This document shows positions 1 to 7,695 of a stretch of 51,602 nucleotides of DNA, in pieces. A model generated the notes under the pieces. The model saw only the letters and a list, made by a program, of their open reading frames with translations. It was not told where the DNA came from and did not search any database. The stretch comes from Candidatus Levybacteria bacterium CG2_30_37_29 (GTDB taxonomy: Bacteria; Patescibacteriota; Microgenomatia; Levybacterales; GWA1-39-11), in contig MNYS01000006.1 of assembly GCA_001873215.1 (NCBI GenBank), positions 120,839 to 172,440 on the forward strand. Reading direction: 5' to 3'. The first letter of the stretch is position 1. Each line of letters opens with the position of its first letter. The position numbers and the translations under genes are program-made.

Positions 1-1206
1 ATTATGCGCAATAGGTTTCACTTTATAATATGCATATGCATATGTCTCAACCCCTGTTCCAAAAATTGGATTTTGCCTAAAAATTTCCAGAGCTCCCTGC
101 CAGACAATAAGTCTAATTGTTCCGGAATCGCTTCCTCCAAGCTCTCCGGGCGCGGAAGGAGTTGGGGGTATTTTTGTTTGCGCGGATGATTTTTGCGCCT
201 CATTTTTTACAGAAGCATTTTTTGCAAGTTGAGCGGTAACAATGCCTTTTAAACCTTCAAATGTTGTATATTTATCAAATCTTTTTATCGGATTTCCAAG
301 AAAAAAACCTACCAGAAAAAAAATTATGTTTGCCACAAAAACATACTTAAAAAACTTGTCGCGCATAAGATTTTTTATTGAAAATTTATGCCGCCCTGTC
401 GTAAACATGAAAAGGAGAAAAAAATAAATTTGAATACCAACAAAAAATCCGCCGGATGAAGATTGTGAGTTTGCGTAAATCAGCCCAATATAAAAAAGAA
501 AAACCAGAATTAGATAAAAAGAAGATTTAAGTGAAATAAAATTATCTTTGCAGCGCACAGCAATTATTCCAAAACCAACCGCCAAAGGAATAAGTGTTGC
601 CATATATGTTCCCATCCAATTAGGTTGACCAAGAGTCGAGAAAATACGGATAGTCGGCTGAAATTGCGCGGTCCAACACGCGACGTCAAATGTTCCTCTG
701 AAAACAAGGCATGTCGGGTCATATCCAAAATGTGACGGGATTCCCCAAAGAGCAACAATAAGTCCTGAAATAAGACTTGTAAGCAATAATTTGTAACTTG
801 CAGGGTGTTTTTCTCCGTGTTCGTGGGTTACCATATTGCTTGCAAAAGCGTAGTACAAAAACACATAACTTAGAGTTGATGTAAGGCCTCCATTAAAACG
901 TGAGTAATAACCCCAGAAAGAAACGTGCTGATCAAGTGAAAATATTGTGGATATTACCTGACTTAAGGTAAAAAGTAAAAGCGGGATATCAAGCGGGGTT
1001 CGGCGGATTTTTATTTCTCCATTAATAATACATTTTGCGCTCCAAAGGAAAAAAATAAAAAGTGTAGCGCCAAAAACAAACCACATTTTATTAAATTCAA
1101 AAAGCTCAAAAGTCGCGGGATACATGAGGAGTGGAACGAGCGCGAAAATTGAATAAAAAGAAAAAGCAATAAGCCTATCGATAAGTTTGAGAAACTCGTT
1201 TTTCAT
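1..1206 (-). CDS. O-antigen ligase/polymerase-like membrane protein (partial, C-terminus outside window)
   Basis: The reading frame opens at the ATG at 1206 and runs off the left edge without a stop, so 402 residues are visible. It begins MKNEFLKLIDRLIAFSFYS and is made of successive hydrophobic helices separated by short polar loops, the layout of the Wzy_C / O-antigen ligase superfamily. A larger periplasmic loop appears near residue 300, and the last visible stretch contains NPIFGTGVETYAYAYY followed by KPIAHN. This resembles the F-G-x-G ... A-H-N signature of ligases that use undecaprenyl-linked glycans. It would act in the cytoplasmic membrane on surface polysaccharide or glycoprotein glycans. 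It is divergent from mreB. The exact acceptor cannot be told from the sequence; membrane topology is seen, the enzymatic role is inferred from the family. Confidence 0.75.
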   Translation of the reverse strand, partial: MKNEFLKLIDRLIAFSFYSIFALVPLLMYPATFELFEFNKMWFVFGATLFIFFLWSAKCIINGEIKIRRTPLDIPLLLFTLSQVISTIFSLDQHVSFWGYYSRFNGGLTSTLSYVFLYYAFASNMVTHEHGEKHPASYKLLLTSLISGLIVALWGIPSHFGYDPTCLVFRGTFDVACWTAQFQPTIRIFSTLGQPNWMGTYMATLIPLAVGFGIIAVRCKDNFISLKSSFYLILVFLFYIGLIYANSQSSSGGFFVGIQIYFFLLFMFTTGRHKFSIKNLMRDKFFKYVFVANIIFFLVGFFLGNPIKRFDKYTTFEGLKGIVTAQLAKNASVKNEAQKSSAQTKIPPTPSAPGELGGSDSGTIRLIVWQGALEIFRQNPIFGTGVETYAYAYYKVKPIAHN

Positions 1207-1427
1207 TTATAGAATTTTTGTAGCGATTTTAAAAGTTTAGCACAGGTGAAAAGAAACGACAAGAGAGAGATGCAGTTTAGAAAATAGAAAATTGAAAATG
1301 GAAACTAGAAACTGGAAGGTTGAAGATGAAGGGCAGAAAACGGAAATTGGAAACTGGTTTTTTCGACGCTTTCTTTGATATAATGACTTATGTTTAGCCT
1401 TTGAAAATTGGTTTAAGCATGTAAAGT
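1207..1427. promoter_or_regulatory. Divergent intergenic region with low-complexity GAAAATTGGAAACTGG-like tract and mreB -10
   Basis: The region between the ligase-like gene and mreB contains a purine-rich quasi-repeat (about 1265-1360) built from variants of GAAAATTGAAAATGGAAACT. Similar sequence recurs in other gaps of this window and inside the 16S rRNA. A perfect TATAAT at 1379-1384 preceded by TTTG is the likely mreB -10 element; no convincing -35 box is seen. The implied 5' leader before the mreB ATG is about 35-40 nt and has no clear Shine-Dalgarno sequence. Confidence 0.5.
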
Positions 1428-2609
1428 ATGTTTGATTCTTTCTTTTCATTATTTTCCCACGACCTCGGAATAGACTTGGGAACTGCGAACATTTTAGTTC
1501 ATGTAAGGGGTAAAGGAATTGCAATTCGCGAGCCCTCAATAGTTGCCCGCCACGTTAAAACAAAAAAAATAATTGCGGTAGGAATGGAAGCAAAAAAAAT
1601 GCTTGGTAAAACTCCAGGGACAATTTCTGCAATAAAACCTTTGGAGCACGGAGTAATTTCAGATTTTGACGCGGCGGAGTATATGCTTAAATACTACATT
1701 CAAAAAGTGCATGAATTCGGAAGTCCAATGGGGCGTTTTGCCAGACCCCGTGTCGTTGTAGGGATTCCAAGCGGAGTTACAGAAGTTGAAAGACGCGCTG
1801 TTTGGGAAGCGGCGCTTCAGGCGGGCGCGCGTGAATGCTATCTTATTGAGGAGCCGATGGCCGCGGCAATCGGATCAGGGGTTAGCGTTTTTGAGCCGAC
1901 CGGAGTTATGACAGTGGATGTAGGAGGAGGTACAACTGAAATTGCCGTAATTTCTTTGGGTGGAATTGTTGTCAACAGGTCTTTAAAAATTGCCGGAAAC
2001 GAGATGGACGCGGCAATTATTCACTATATTCGTCTGCGACACGGCCTTCTAATTGGTGAAAAAACCGCAGAGGAGGTAAAAATAAAAATAGGAAGCGCCT
2101 ACAATAAAAAACCCCGTCCCAAAACCACATCTATGGGCAGACAGGTCAAGATTAAAGAAGCAAAAGATGATATTTCTACAGCTCTTGATAATAAGGAAGA
2201 AGAAATACATACTGAGACAGATTTAATCGTGGAAGAAGGAAAAAAAGGAGAGAAAGTTGCAGTTATTCGCGGTCGGGATATTGAGTCCGGTCTACCAAAG
2301 AGTTTGCGAATCTCAGAAACAGAAATACGTGAGGCGATAGGACCGGTGATTTCTCAAATTGTTGATATGGTGATGGAGGTAATTGAGGAGACGCCGCCGG
2401 AGCTGACAAGTGATATTTTAGAACATGGAATTTTATTGACGGGCGGAGGCAGTCTTCTTCCCGGAGTTGACGATTTGATAATCGAGAGAACAAGAATTCC
2501 GGTGACAGTTGTTGATGATCCTCTTACAACAGTTGTTCGCGGAACCGCAAAACTTCTTGACGATGCCGCAATGCTTTCGCGTGTCAAAGTAACCGGCGGA
2601 CTTAGATAA
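1428..2609 (+). CDS. mreB: Rod shape-determining protein MreB with internal insertion
   Basis: Actin-like ATPase that polymerises under the membrane and directs cell-wall synthesis. The phosphate-1 motif is seen as GIDLGTANILV (residues 14-24), the phosphate-2 motif as DVGGGTTEIAV (164-174) and the adenosine motif as LTGGGSLLPG (337-346); EEPMAAAIGSG is also typical. The protein is 393 residues, about 50 longer than usual MreB. The excess lies between KIKIGSAY (218-225) and the conserved RGRDIESGLP (281-290), where a Lys/Glu-rich stretch (about 226-275) replaces the usual short turn. The C-terminus ends KVTGGLR. A decayed second copy of this C-terminus lies downstream at 3376-3423. Family assignment is firm; the role of the insertion is unknown. 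Confidence 0.97.
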   Translation: MFDSFFSLFSHDLGIDLGTANILVHVRGKGIAIREPSIVARHVKTKKIIAVGMEAKKMLGKTPGTISAIKPLEHGVISDFDAAEYMLKYYIQKVHEFGSPMGRFARPRVVVGIPSGVTEVERRAVWEAALQAGARECYLIEEPMAAAIGSGVSVFEPTGVMTVDVGGGTTEIAVISLGGIVVNRSLKIAGNEMDAAIIHYIRLRHGLLIGEKTAEEVKIKIGSAYNKKPRPKTTSMGRQVKIKEAKDDISTALDNKEEEIHTETDLIVEEGKKGEKVAVIRGRDIESGLPKSLRISETEIREAIGPVISQIVDMVMEVIEETPPELTSDILEHGILLTGGGSLLPGVDDLIIERTRIPVTVVDDPLTTVVRGTAKLLDDAAMLSRVKVTGGLR

Positions 2610-2621
2610 AAATAAGTTTGG

Positions 2622-2627
2622 TATAAT
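2622..2627 (+). promoter_or_regulatory. -10 element for the JAMM-like gene
   Basis: TATAAT sits 10 nt upstream of the ATG at 2638, directly after the mreB stop codon. A transcript starting 6-8 nt after the hexamer would have a leader of only 2-4 nt, so this gene is probably expressed from a near-leaderless mRNA. Confidence 0.5.
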
Positions 2628-2637
2628 CGAATTATAT

Positions 2638-3333
2638 ATGGAAGACAACTATGACCATTTACAAATACCAGAGTCAAGAATCGAGGAAGTGGTTGTCTCT
2701 TCAGACGAATTTGCAGGAATAATAAATTCAGAAAAGTTTTCAAAAGCACTTGCTCTCGCTAGTAAAACAACTAAAAAAACGAGCCGCGAAACCGGGTTCA
2801 GCGTTAGAATTGATAACAACAATAAAGTGTTTATAGGAGAAATCACAGCAGGAGCATTTGATGAAATTTCAAATGAAGTCGATACTCAAATTATATCCAA
2901 GATGGATACAAATGAAATAGATATGGATTGGGAACAAAATATATGTTCGACTCCTTTATTAAATTTTCATTTTCATCCAGATTCGGAGGGTGCAGTAATA
3001 CCATCTAATGCCGATATAAGTAATTTTTTACGTGAAGAATCGCAAGCTTCTATAGGAGTAGGGCACGTGTTAAAAGACGGATCAGTAGACCTTCTTATAG
3101 TCAAACCTAAGAATTACCCTTTATATAGAGATCTACTCGAGGAATACGCTGATCAATTTGCCCACAGACCGACACAAGCAGAAATAATTCAGGGTCTTGA
3201 GAAAGCAGGGCTGTCCAGTATAGTTGTGCATTTTACTAATAAAAACGGGAAATTATCTCTCGACCCAGAGTCGGCAAAAAAAATTAATGAGTTGGGCAAG
3301 CTGAAGTTTAGTAAAGATAGTTTTTTATTTTAA
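2638..3333 (+). CDS. JAMM/MPN-like putative metalloprotease domain protein
   Basis: A 231-residue soluble protein with no signal peptide. Residues 111-126 contain H-F-H-P followed by P-S-N-A-D, which fits the JAMM zinc motif H-x-H-P-x(8)-S-x2-D. Glu68 in VFIGEITAG could supply the conserved upstream glutamate. JAMM domains cleave isopeptide or peptide bonds or act as scaffolds (RadC, Mov34, CysO peptidases). The domain call rests on this motif alone. The gene lies between mreB and a relic of a second mreB 3' end, so it may have arrived by insertion or duplication there. Its codon use is similar to that of its neighbours. A structural homologue search against PF14464/PF01398 would settle the family. 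Confidence 0.5.
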   Translation: MEDNYDHLQIPESRIEEVVVSSDEFAGIINSEKFSKALALASKTTKKTSRETGFSVRIDNNNKVFIGEITAGAFDEISNEVDTQIISKMDTNEIDMDWEQNICSTPLLNFHFHPDSEGAVIPSNADISNFLREESQASIGVGHVLKDGSVDLLIVKPKNYPLYRDLLEEYADQFAHRPTQAEIIQGLEKAGLSSIVVHFTNKNGKLSLDPESAKKINELGKLKFSKDSFLF

Positions 3334-3339
3334 GAATAA

Positions 3340-3423
3340 CTAAACAACTATCAATTCATTGATTTGTTGGTTGTTGACTCGGCATTCCTAAATCAGCTGA
3401 AAGTCACCGGTGGATTAAGATGA
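3340..3423 (+). pseudogene. Relic of a second mreB 3' end
   Basis: Reading in frame from 3340 to the TGA at 3421-3423 gives LLVVDSAFLNQLKVTGGLR as its last part. The intact MreB ends LLDDAAMLSRVKVTGGLR. The last seven residues and the stop position match exactly and several upstream residues are similar, although the nucleotide sequence has diverged. The frame is closed upstream by a TAA at 3337-3339, so only a stump remains. It is most simply a leftover from tandem mreB duplication, or from insertion of the JAMM-like gene with replacement of the original 3' end. Confidence 0.6.
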
Positions 3424-3430
3424 ATTTAAT

Positions 3431-4417
3431 ATGCGATATGAATATGTTTATGATACACACGCGTCTTCCCGTCGCCTAAGACAAAGGCGTCTTAAGAGAA
3501 TAAGGAAATTTTTTTTCTCCCTTTTTATACTTTTAATTTGTCTTGTAATTTTTTTATTTATTTTTAAAAAAGCTAGAAGTAACAATTTAAGCCAAGAAAT
3601 TATTTCTCCTCTTGCGCAATCTTTTAACGCATCAGTTGATACTGTCAAAAAAATTATTAATCCATCATCTCTGGATTCTGTTGTAAAAAAATCGCTTAAT
3701 AATACTAATGGAACATATGCTGTTGCTATAAAAAATCTAAAAACCGGCGAAGCGTATTATCTGTCTAAAAACAAAAAATTTGAATCGGCAAGTCTTTATA
3801 AGTTGTGGGTTATGGTAGTTGCTTTTCGGCTAATAGAAAAAGGTCAACTTGATCCTGATAAAGTTTTGGTCGAAGATATTACCGATTTAAATATCGAATT
3901 TAATATTGCAACCGATGATGCGGAATTAACAGAAGGAACGTTTGAGTTAAGCGTAGAAAGAGCAATTAAGCAAATGATAGTTGTCTCAAATAATTATGCG
4001 GCACTATCTTTGATAAACGAAATCAGATCTTCTAATATAGAAAAATTTTTGAAAGACGAAGGATTTATTAATTCCACGACTAACCCATTGCCTACAACTA
4101 CGGCTTCGGATATTGCGTCTTTTTTTGAAAAATTGTATGTTGGAAAACTTGCCGGTAAAGAGTCAACTGCAAAAATGATCGAAATTCTTAAAAATCAACA
4201 GATAAACGATAGGCTCCCAAAATATTTGCCTGAAAAAATTGAAGTAGCGCATAAAACAGGAGAGTTAGATAAAGTAAAACACGACGGCGGAATTGTATTT
4301 ACACAAAAAGGGGATTATGTAATTGTTGTATTGTCAGAAAGCGATTCTCCGAAAAAAGCAGCGGAACGCGAAGCCCAACTTTCAAAATCCGTATATGAAT
4401 ATTTTGAGAAGAGGTAA
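3431..4417 (+). CDS. Membrane-anchored class A beta-lactamase-fold serine hydrolase
   Basis: A 328-residue protein with a basic cytoplasmic N-terminus, one transmembrane helix (about residues 27-46) and an extracytoplasmic catalytic domain of the Beta-lactamase2 / penicillin-binding family. The catalytic motifs are in order: S-L-Y-K (121-124), S-N-N (186-188) and K-T-G (275-277). No obvious class A Glu166 loop is seen, so a D,D-peptidase or peptidoglycan-hydrolase-like role is as likely as antibiotic hydrolysis. The ATG lies 8 nt after the mreB relic. Its place next to mreB agrees with a job in cell-wall metabolism. Family assignment is firm; substrate is inferred. Confidence 0.85.
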   Translation: MRYEYVYDTHASSRRLRQRRLKRIRKFFFSLFILLICLVIFLFIFKKARSNNLSQEIISPLAQSFNASVDTVKKIINPSSLDSVVKKSLNNTNGTYAVAIKNLKTGEAYYLSKNKKFESASLYKLWVMVVAFRLIEKGQLDPDKVLVEDITDLNIEFNIATDDAELTEGTFELSVERAIKQMIVVSNNYAALSLINEIRSSNIEKFLKDEGFINSTTNPLPTTTASDIASFFEKLYVGKLAGKESTAKMIEILKNQQINDRLPKYLPEKIEVAHKTGELDKVKHDGGIVFTQKGDYVIVVLSESDSPKKAAEREAQLSKSVYEYFEKR

Positions 4418-4547
4418 GTTTAAAATACAGAAAATTTAACGGAGAATTCCGATAAATTAATACGCAAACCTCTAACTATCCGAACCATTAATTTCAAACA
4501 ACTAATAATTTGCATAACTAATCTTGTTATATTATATTTATATATAC

Positions 4548-4566
4548 GTAATTACATTGTAATTAC
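4548..4566. repeat. Two GTAATTAC palindromes one helical turn apart
   Basis: GTAATTAC occurs at 4548-4555 and again at 4559-4566. Each is self-complementary, and their starts are 11 bp apart. They lie in an AT-rich gap between convergent genes and directly follow a TATATTTATATATA tract. This could be a regulator site, but no gene obviously starts from it. Confidence 0.3.
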
Positions 4567-4629
4567 AAAAATACTAGGTTCTTAAAAGTTTGAATTCAGA
4601 GAATTGGGATAAAAAAATTACGAGGGGAT

Positions 4630-5457
4630 TTAGGAATAATCTGTTTTGTTTTGTGACCCCTTGAGAGTTTCATTATCGGGTACTTCGTTTCGAGTATCTT
4701 TCTCTACTTTTGTATTCTCTGCACTAGCAGTTCTTCCGTATTCTTGACCATGAAGTTTATATATGGCTTTTTTTACAGTTTCACTGTCCGCAGCTTTCGC
4801 TACGTCTTCTGCGCTTACCGAGAATTTGTCTCCAAGTCTAAAGATTGCTTCTTTTGTCGCTTCTTCGCTTTCTCCTATTTCTCTGCCTTCTTTCACTCTG
4901 GCAATAATAGCATCTTCTAAGGTTTGAGGAGTATCTTCTGTTGATCCTCCTTGATCGGAAGCGTCTTTTGTTCGCGGCAGCATTTTTTTCAACAGAGTAT
5001 TTATGTGATCAAGAGTGCCTTTTCCCGTAAATACATTTTTTTTATAAATTTCTTTTAATACATCAGGAAGTTTTTCCTCTTCTTCTTTTTCCATCATCCT
5101 TCTGTATTCAAAATCTTGTAATCGGGAACTAAGAAACATAAATCTTTCGAGAACAACTGGATCTGCATTTTTCAAGCCTTCACCCTGTGCGGCGGATTCG
5201 GCGGCAAGTTGGCGGATAAGATCAAGAGAGGCATTCATCATTTGGTCCCTTCTAATCTCAATGAGTTGATCCATTTCTTCATCTGTAAAAGGTGTGCCAT
5301 CAGGTTTGGATTGCGGAAACATTTCTTGCGCTTCAGCAAGCCATTGTTTTCTAATTTCAACCATCTCTTCAGGAGTTCGTGTTTTTGATAGTTCCGGCGC
5401 TCTGTCTGAAAGACTTGGATGTTCTGTGGGTGTTTGTTTTTCTCCTTCTTCTCCCAT
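4630..5457 (-). CDS. Hypothetical charged, helical cytoplasmic protein
   Basis: A 275-residue protein with no signal peptide or transmembrane helix. It is rich in Glu, Lys and Asp, with a Glu/Pro/Thr-rich disordered N-terminus (residues 1-30), a helical middle with an acidic run near residue 120 (MEKEEEEKLPDVLKEIYKK) and a polar disordered tail ending NKTDYS. I recognise no family. It is convergent with the serine hydrolase gene and stands alone upstream of the rRNA leader, transcribed away from it. An internal segment (about 190-240) with several short helices resembles a small helical bundle, but no function can be assigned. Confidence 0.65.
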   Translation of the reverse strand: MGEEGEKQTPTEHPSLSDRAPELSKTRTPEEMVEIRKQWLAEAQEMFPQSKPDGTPFTDEEMDQLIEIRRDQMMNASLDLIRQLAAESAAQGEGLKNADPVVLERFMFLSSRLQDFEYRRMMEKEEEEKLPDVLKEIYKKNVFTGKGTLDHINTLLKKMLPRTKDASDQGGSTEDTPQTLEDAIIARVKEGREIGESEEATKEAIFRLGDKFSVSAEDVAKAADSETVKKAIYKLHGQEYGRTASAENTKVEKDTRNEVPDNETLKGSQNKTDYS

Positions 5458-5532
5458 ATAATTCTATTTAAGTATATCAGTAAACAGTTTGTCAATTAGT
5501 AAAAGGTTTATATTTATAAGTTTTGTTTGTTG

Positions 5533-5561
5533 TTGACAAAACTTCACTGGTGGGATATCAT
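5533..5561 (+). promoter_or_regulatory. Consensus sigma-70 promoter of the 16S rRNA gene
   Basis: TTGACA at 5533-5538 and TATCAT at 5556-5561 are separated by exactly 17 bp. It points toward the 16S gene, with the likely start site near 5568. It is one of the two best promoters in the window, the other being that of rpsB. Confidence 0.75.
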
Positions 5562-5762
5562 ATATAGGTAAAGTTGCGAGATTTAAATATTTCTTGATTT
5601 TTAAGAAATGATACGAGCTATAACTACACAGTTTTCTTCGTAAAAGCGCTAGAAGCTTTTTTGCTTCTGACGTAAATCTCCCAACTCTGATATTTGAAGT
5701 TCGGTAACCCTTCGATATACTCAGGGTCATCGGTGCTTCGCACCTTGACAAGCAAGAAAAGA

Positions 5763-5782
5763 TGTTCAGACAGTGGTAGGAA
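5763..5782 (+). other. 5' arm of the 16S rRNA processing stem
   Basis: TGTTCAGACAGTGGTAGGAA here is complementary to 8738-8757 in the trailer, with 19 of 20 positions paired and a single C/A mismatch. Long-range pairing of leader and trailer sequences is the usual substrate of RNase III-type processing of precursor 16S rRNA. Because both arms flank only the 16S gene, the 16S appears to be matured as a stand-alone unit. Confidence 0.7.
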
Positions 5783-5998
5783 CCTCCGCCTTTGGCGGAG
5801 AACCCTGCCTCGCTTCGCGAGGTAGGAATTTTTCCGATTAATTTCGGAGTTCTTTCCCTGTTTCTTAGAAACAGGATTTTAAATTTAGCGGAGTTGTCCG
5901 CCTCTTCGGCGAATTTAACTTCGTTAAATTTTTTTGAGAATTTGATCCTGGTTCAGGATGAACGCTAGCGGCGTGCTTTAGGTATGCAAGTCGAACGG

Positions 5999-6312
5999 CT
6001 CACTCTTTTTGGTTAGTATTTGATACGATAGTTGTATGTACTACGTATATGTTTTAAAAAGCCAAAAATACAAAACTATTAAAATCTATATTGGATTTAC
6101 TTCAGATTTGAAAAGACGAGTTGAGCAGCATAATAGTTTAGAAACAAAATCAACAAGGTTTGGGATTCCCTGGAAGCTTGTTTATTATGAAGCGTTTTTA
6201 AACAAAATAGATGCTGTACAACGCGAATTACAATTAAAAACAGGAAGTGGTTCAATTGGCTTTTTAAAACGTAGAATTAAAAAGTCTTTGGATACTAGTT
6301 GAAAAGAGTGAG
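5999..6312 (+). mobile_element. ORF-bearing insertion in the V1 hairpin (helix 6) of 16S rRNA
   Basis: The V1 hairpin is closed by CTCACTCTTTT (5999-6009) and AAAAGAGTGAG (6302-6312), perfectly complementary, and is extended by TAGTAT (6014-6019) with ATACTA (6292-6297). The loop between holds a complete GIY-YIG gene whose stop codon overlaps the 3' arm. In ordinary 16S this loop is only a few nucleotides. Whether the insert is removed from the RNA, or the rRNA stays fragmented or extended, cannot be told from DNA alone. Confidence 0.8.
6036..6302 (+). CDS. GIY-YIG nuclease domain protein inside 16S V1 insertion
   Basis: An 88-residue single-domain GIY-YIG nuclease of the small UvrC-N-like (YhbQ-like) type. 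Visible motifs are YYVYVLKS (residues 2-9), IYIGFTSDLKRRVEQHN (17-33) holding the YIG half with the conserved Arg, and YYEAFLNKIDAVQRELQLK (50-68) holding the catalytic Glu region. GIY-YIG proteins cut DNA and are a classic homing-endonuclease class, so this one could have spread the insert into 16S genes. Free-standing relatives are common in Patescibacteria, so it may instead be a captured gene. It lies wholly inside the rRNA transcript, with no evident ribosome-binding site. Its stop codon (6300-6302) touches the closing stem of the V1 hairpin. Confidence 0.9.
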   Translation: MYYVYVLKSQKYKTIKIYIGFTSDLKRRVEQHNSLETKSTRFGIPWKLVYYEAFLNKIDAVQRELQLKTGSGSIGFLKRRIKKSLDTS

Positions 6313-7012
6313 CAGTGGCAGACGGGTGAGTAACGCGTAAGAATCTACCTTTCAGTGGGGCACAACAGTCCGAAAGGATTGCTAATTCCCCATAATATCT
6401 CCGGATTAAAGGACTTAACTGTCCGCTGAAAGAGGAGCTTGCGCCCTATCAGCTTGTTGGTGAGGTAAAGGCTCACCAAGGCTATGACGGGTAGCTGGAC
6501 TGAGAGGTCGGCCAGCCACAGGGGCACTGAGACACGGGCTCCACACCTACGGGTGGCAGCAACCAGGAATATTGGGCAATGGACGGAAGTCTGACCCAGC
6601 GACGCCGCGTGGAGGATGAAGGTTTTCGGATCGTAAACTCCTTTTGCCAAGCCTTTCACAGCTTGGAGAATAAGCATCTACTAACTACGTGCCAGAAGTC
6701 TCGGTAATACGTAGGATGCAAGCGTTATCCGGATTTATTGGGCGTAAAGAGTGTGTAGGCGGTTTTTTAAGTCGCGATTTAAAGCCTGTGGCTTAACCAC
6801 AGTGTTGGTCGCGATACTGAAAAACTAGAGGGATGTTTGGGGTACAGGAACAGTTGGTGTAGCGGTGAAATGCGTTGATATCAACTGGAACACCGAAGGC
6901 GAAGGCATGTACCTGTAACTCTCCTGACGCTGAGACACGAAAGCTAGGGTAGCGAAACAGATTAGAGACCTGTGTAGTCCTAGCCGTAAACTATGGATGC
7001 TAGATACCCCGG

Positions 7013-7150
7013 AACCAAGTGCATAAACTTGGAATTTTCAATTTTAAATTTTTAATTTACAATAAATGTTTCAATGTTTGAAAACTTCAAATTCACTGAA
7101 AATTGTAAATTGAGAATTGGAAATTTCCAAAAGCTGTGCTTTTGGTTTTG
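7013..7150 (+). repeat. AU-rich hairpin insertion in helix 26 of 16S rRNA
   Basis: After GATACCCCGG the rRNA departs from the normal short helix 26 loop and returns at GGGGTGTCGTAAGCTAACGCG. The insert holds CCAAGT...ACTTGG (7015-7032), a long imperfect stem between about 7029-7063 and 7102-7130, and CCAAAAGCTGTGCTTTTGG (7128-7146). There is no ORF. The AT-rich arms resemble low-complexity tracts found between genes here (for example 15166-15200). Confidence 0.7.
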
Positions 7151-7179
7151 GGGTGTCGTAAGCTAACGCGTTAAGCATC

Positions 7180-7239
<60 letters not shown>

Positions 7240-7363
7240 CCAGTGGAGCGTGTGGTTCAATTTGAGACGAAACAAAAAACCTCACCAAGGTTTGACATGC
7301 TATCGTTTTATACTTTATGAAAGTTTAGTAGATCTATAGAAATATAGATGATAGCACAGGTGT

Positions 7364-7398
<35 letters not shown>

Positions 7399-7695
7399 CC
7401 CTTAAGTGGGGAAACGAGTGCAACCCCTATCCTGTGTTACATATCACAGGAGACTGCCCCGACTTTGTCGGGGAGGAAGGCGGGGCGGACGTCAAGTCAG
7501 CATGACCCTTATACCTTGGGCTACACACACACTACAATGGCGAAAAACAATGGGTTGCAAGCTCGCAAGAGCAAGCTAATCCCTCAAATTTCGCCTCAGT
7601 TCAGATTGGGGTCTGAAACCCGACCCCATGAAGTCGGAATTGGTAGTAATCGCGGATCAGCGTGCCGCGGTGAATACGTTCTCGGGTCTTGTACA

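Larger units (their letters stand above)
5458..5926 (+). promoter_or_regulatory. 16S rRNA promoter region and long structured leader
   Basis: This 469-nt stretch holds no gene. It contains a near-consensus sigma-70 promoter (5533-5561) and then a leader of about 360 nt with many GC-rich hairpins: CCGCCTTTGGCGG (5786-5798), CCTCGCTTCGCGAGG (5808-5822), TCCGATTAATTTCGGA (5835-5850), CCTGTTTCTTAGAAACAGG (5857-5875) and AATTTAACTTCGTTAAATT (5912-5930). The segment 5763-5782 pairs with the 3' trailer and probably closes the rRNA processing stem. Confidence 0.7.

Noticed and set aside
28-46. Alternating ATGCATATGCATATG near the left edge as a regulatory site.
   Set aside because: It lies within the ligase-like coding sequence and simply encodes Thr-Tyr-Ala-Tyr-Ala-Tyr.
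3431-4417. Calling the serine hydrolase an antibiotic-resistance beta-lactamase.
   Set aside because: The SxxK, SxN and KTG motifs are shared with cell-wall peptidases, no class A Glu166 motif is seen and the gene sits beside mreB.
5835-5930. Leader hairpins before 16S as possible terminators or a riboswitch.
   Set aside because: The hairpins lack T-runs or a recognisable aptamer pattern and are better explained as rRNA leader structure.
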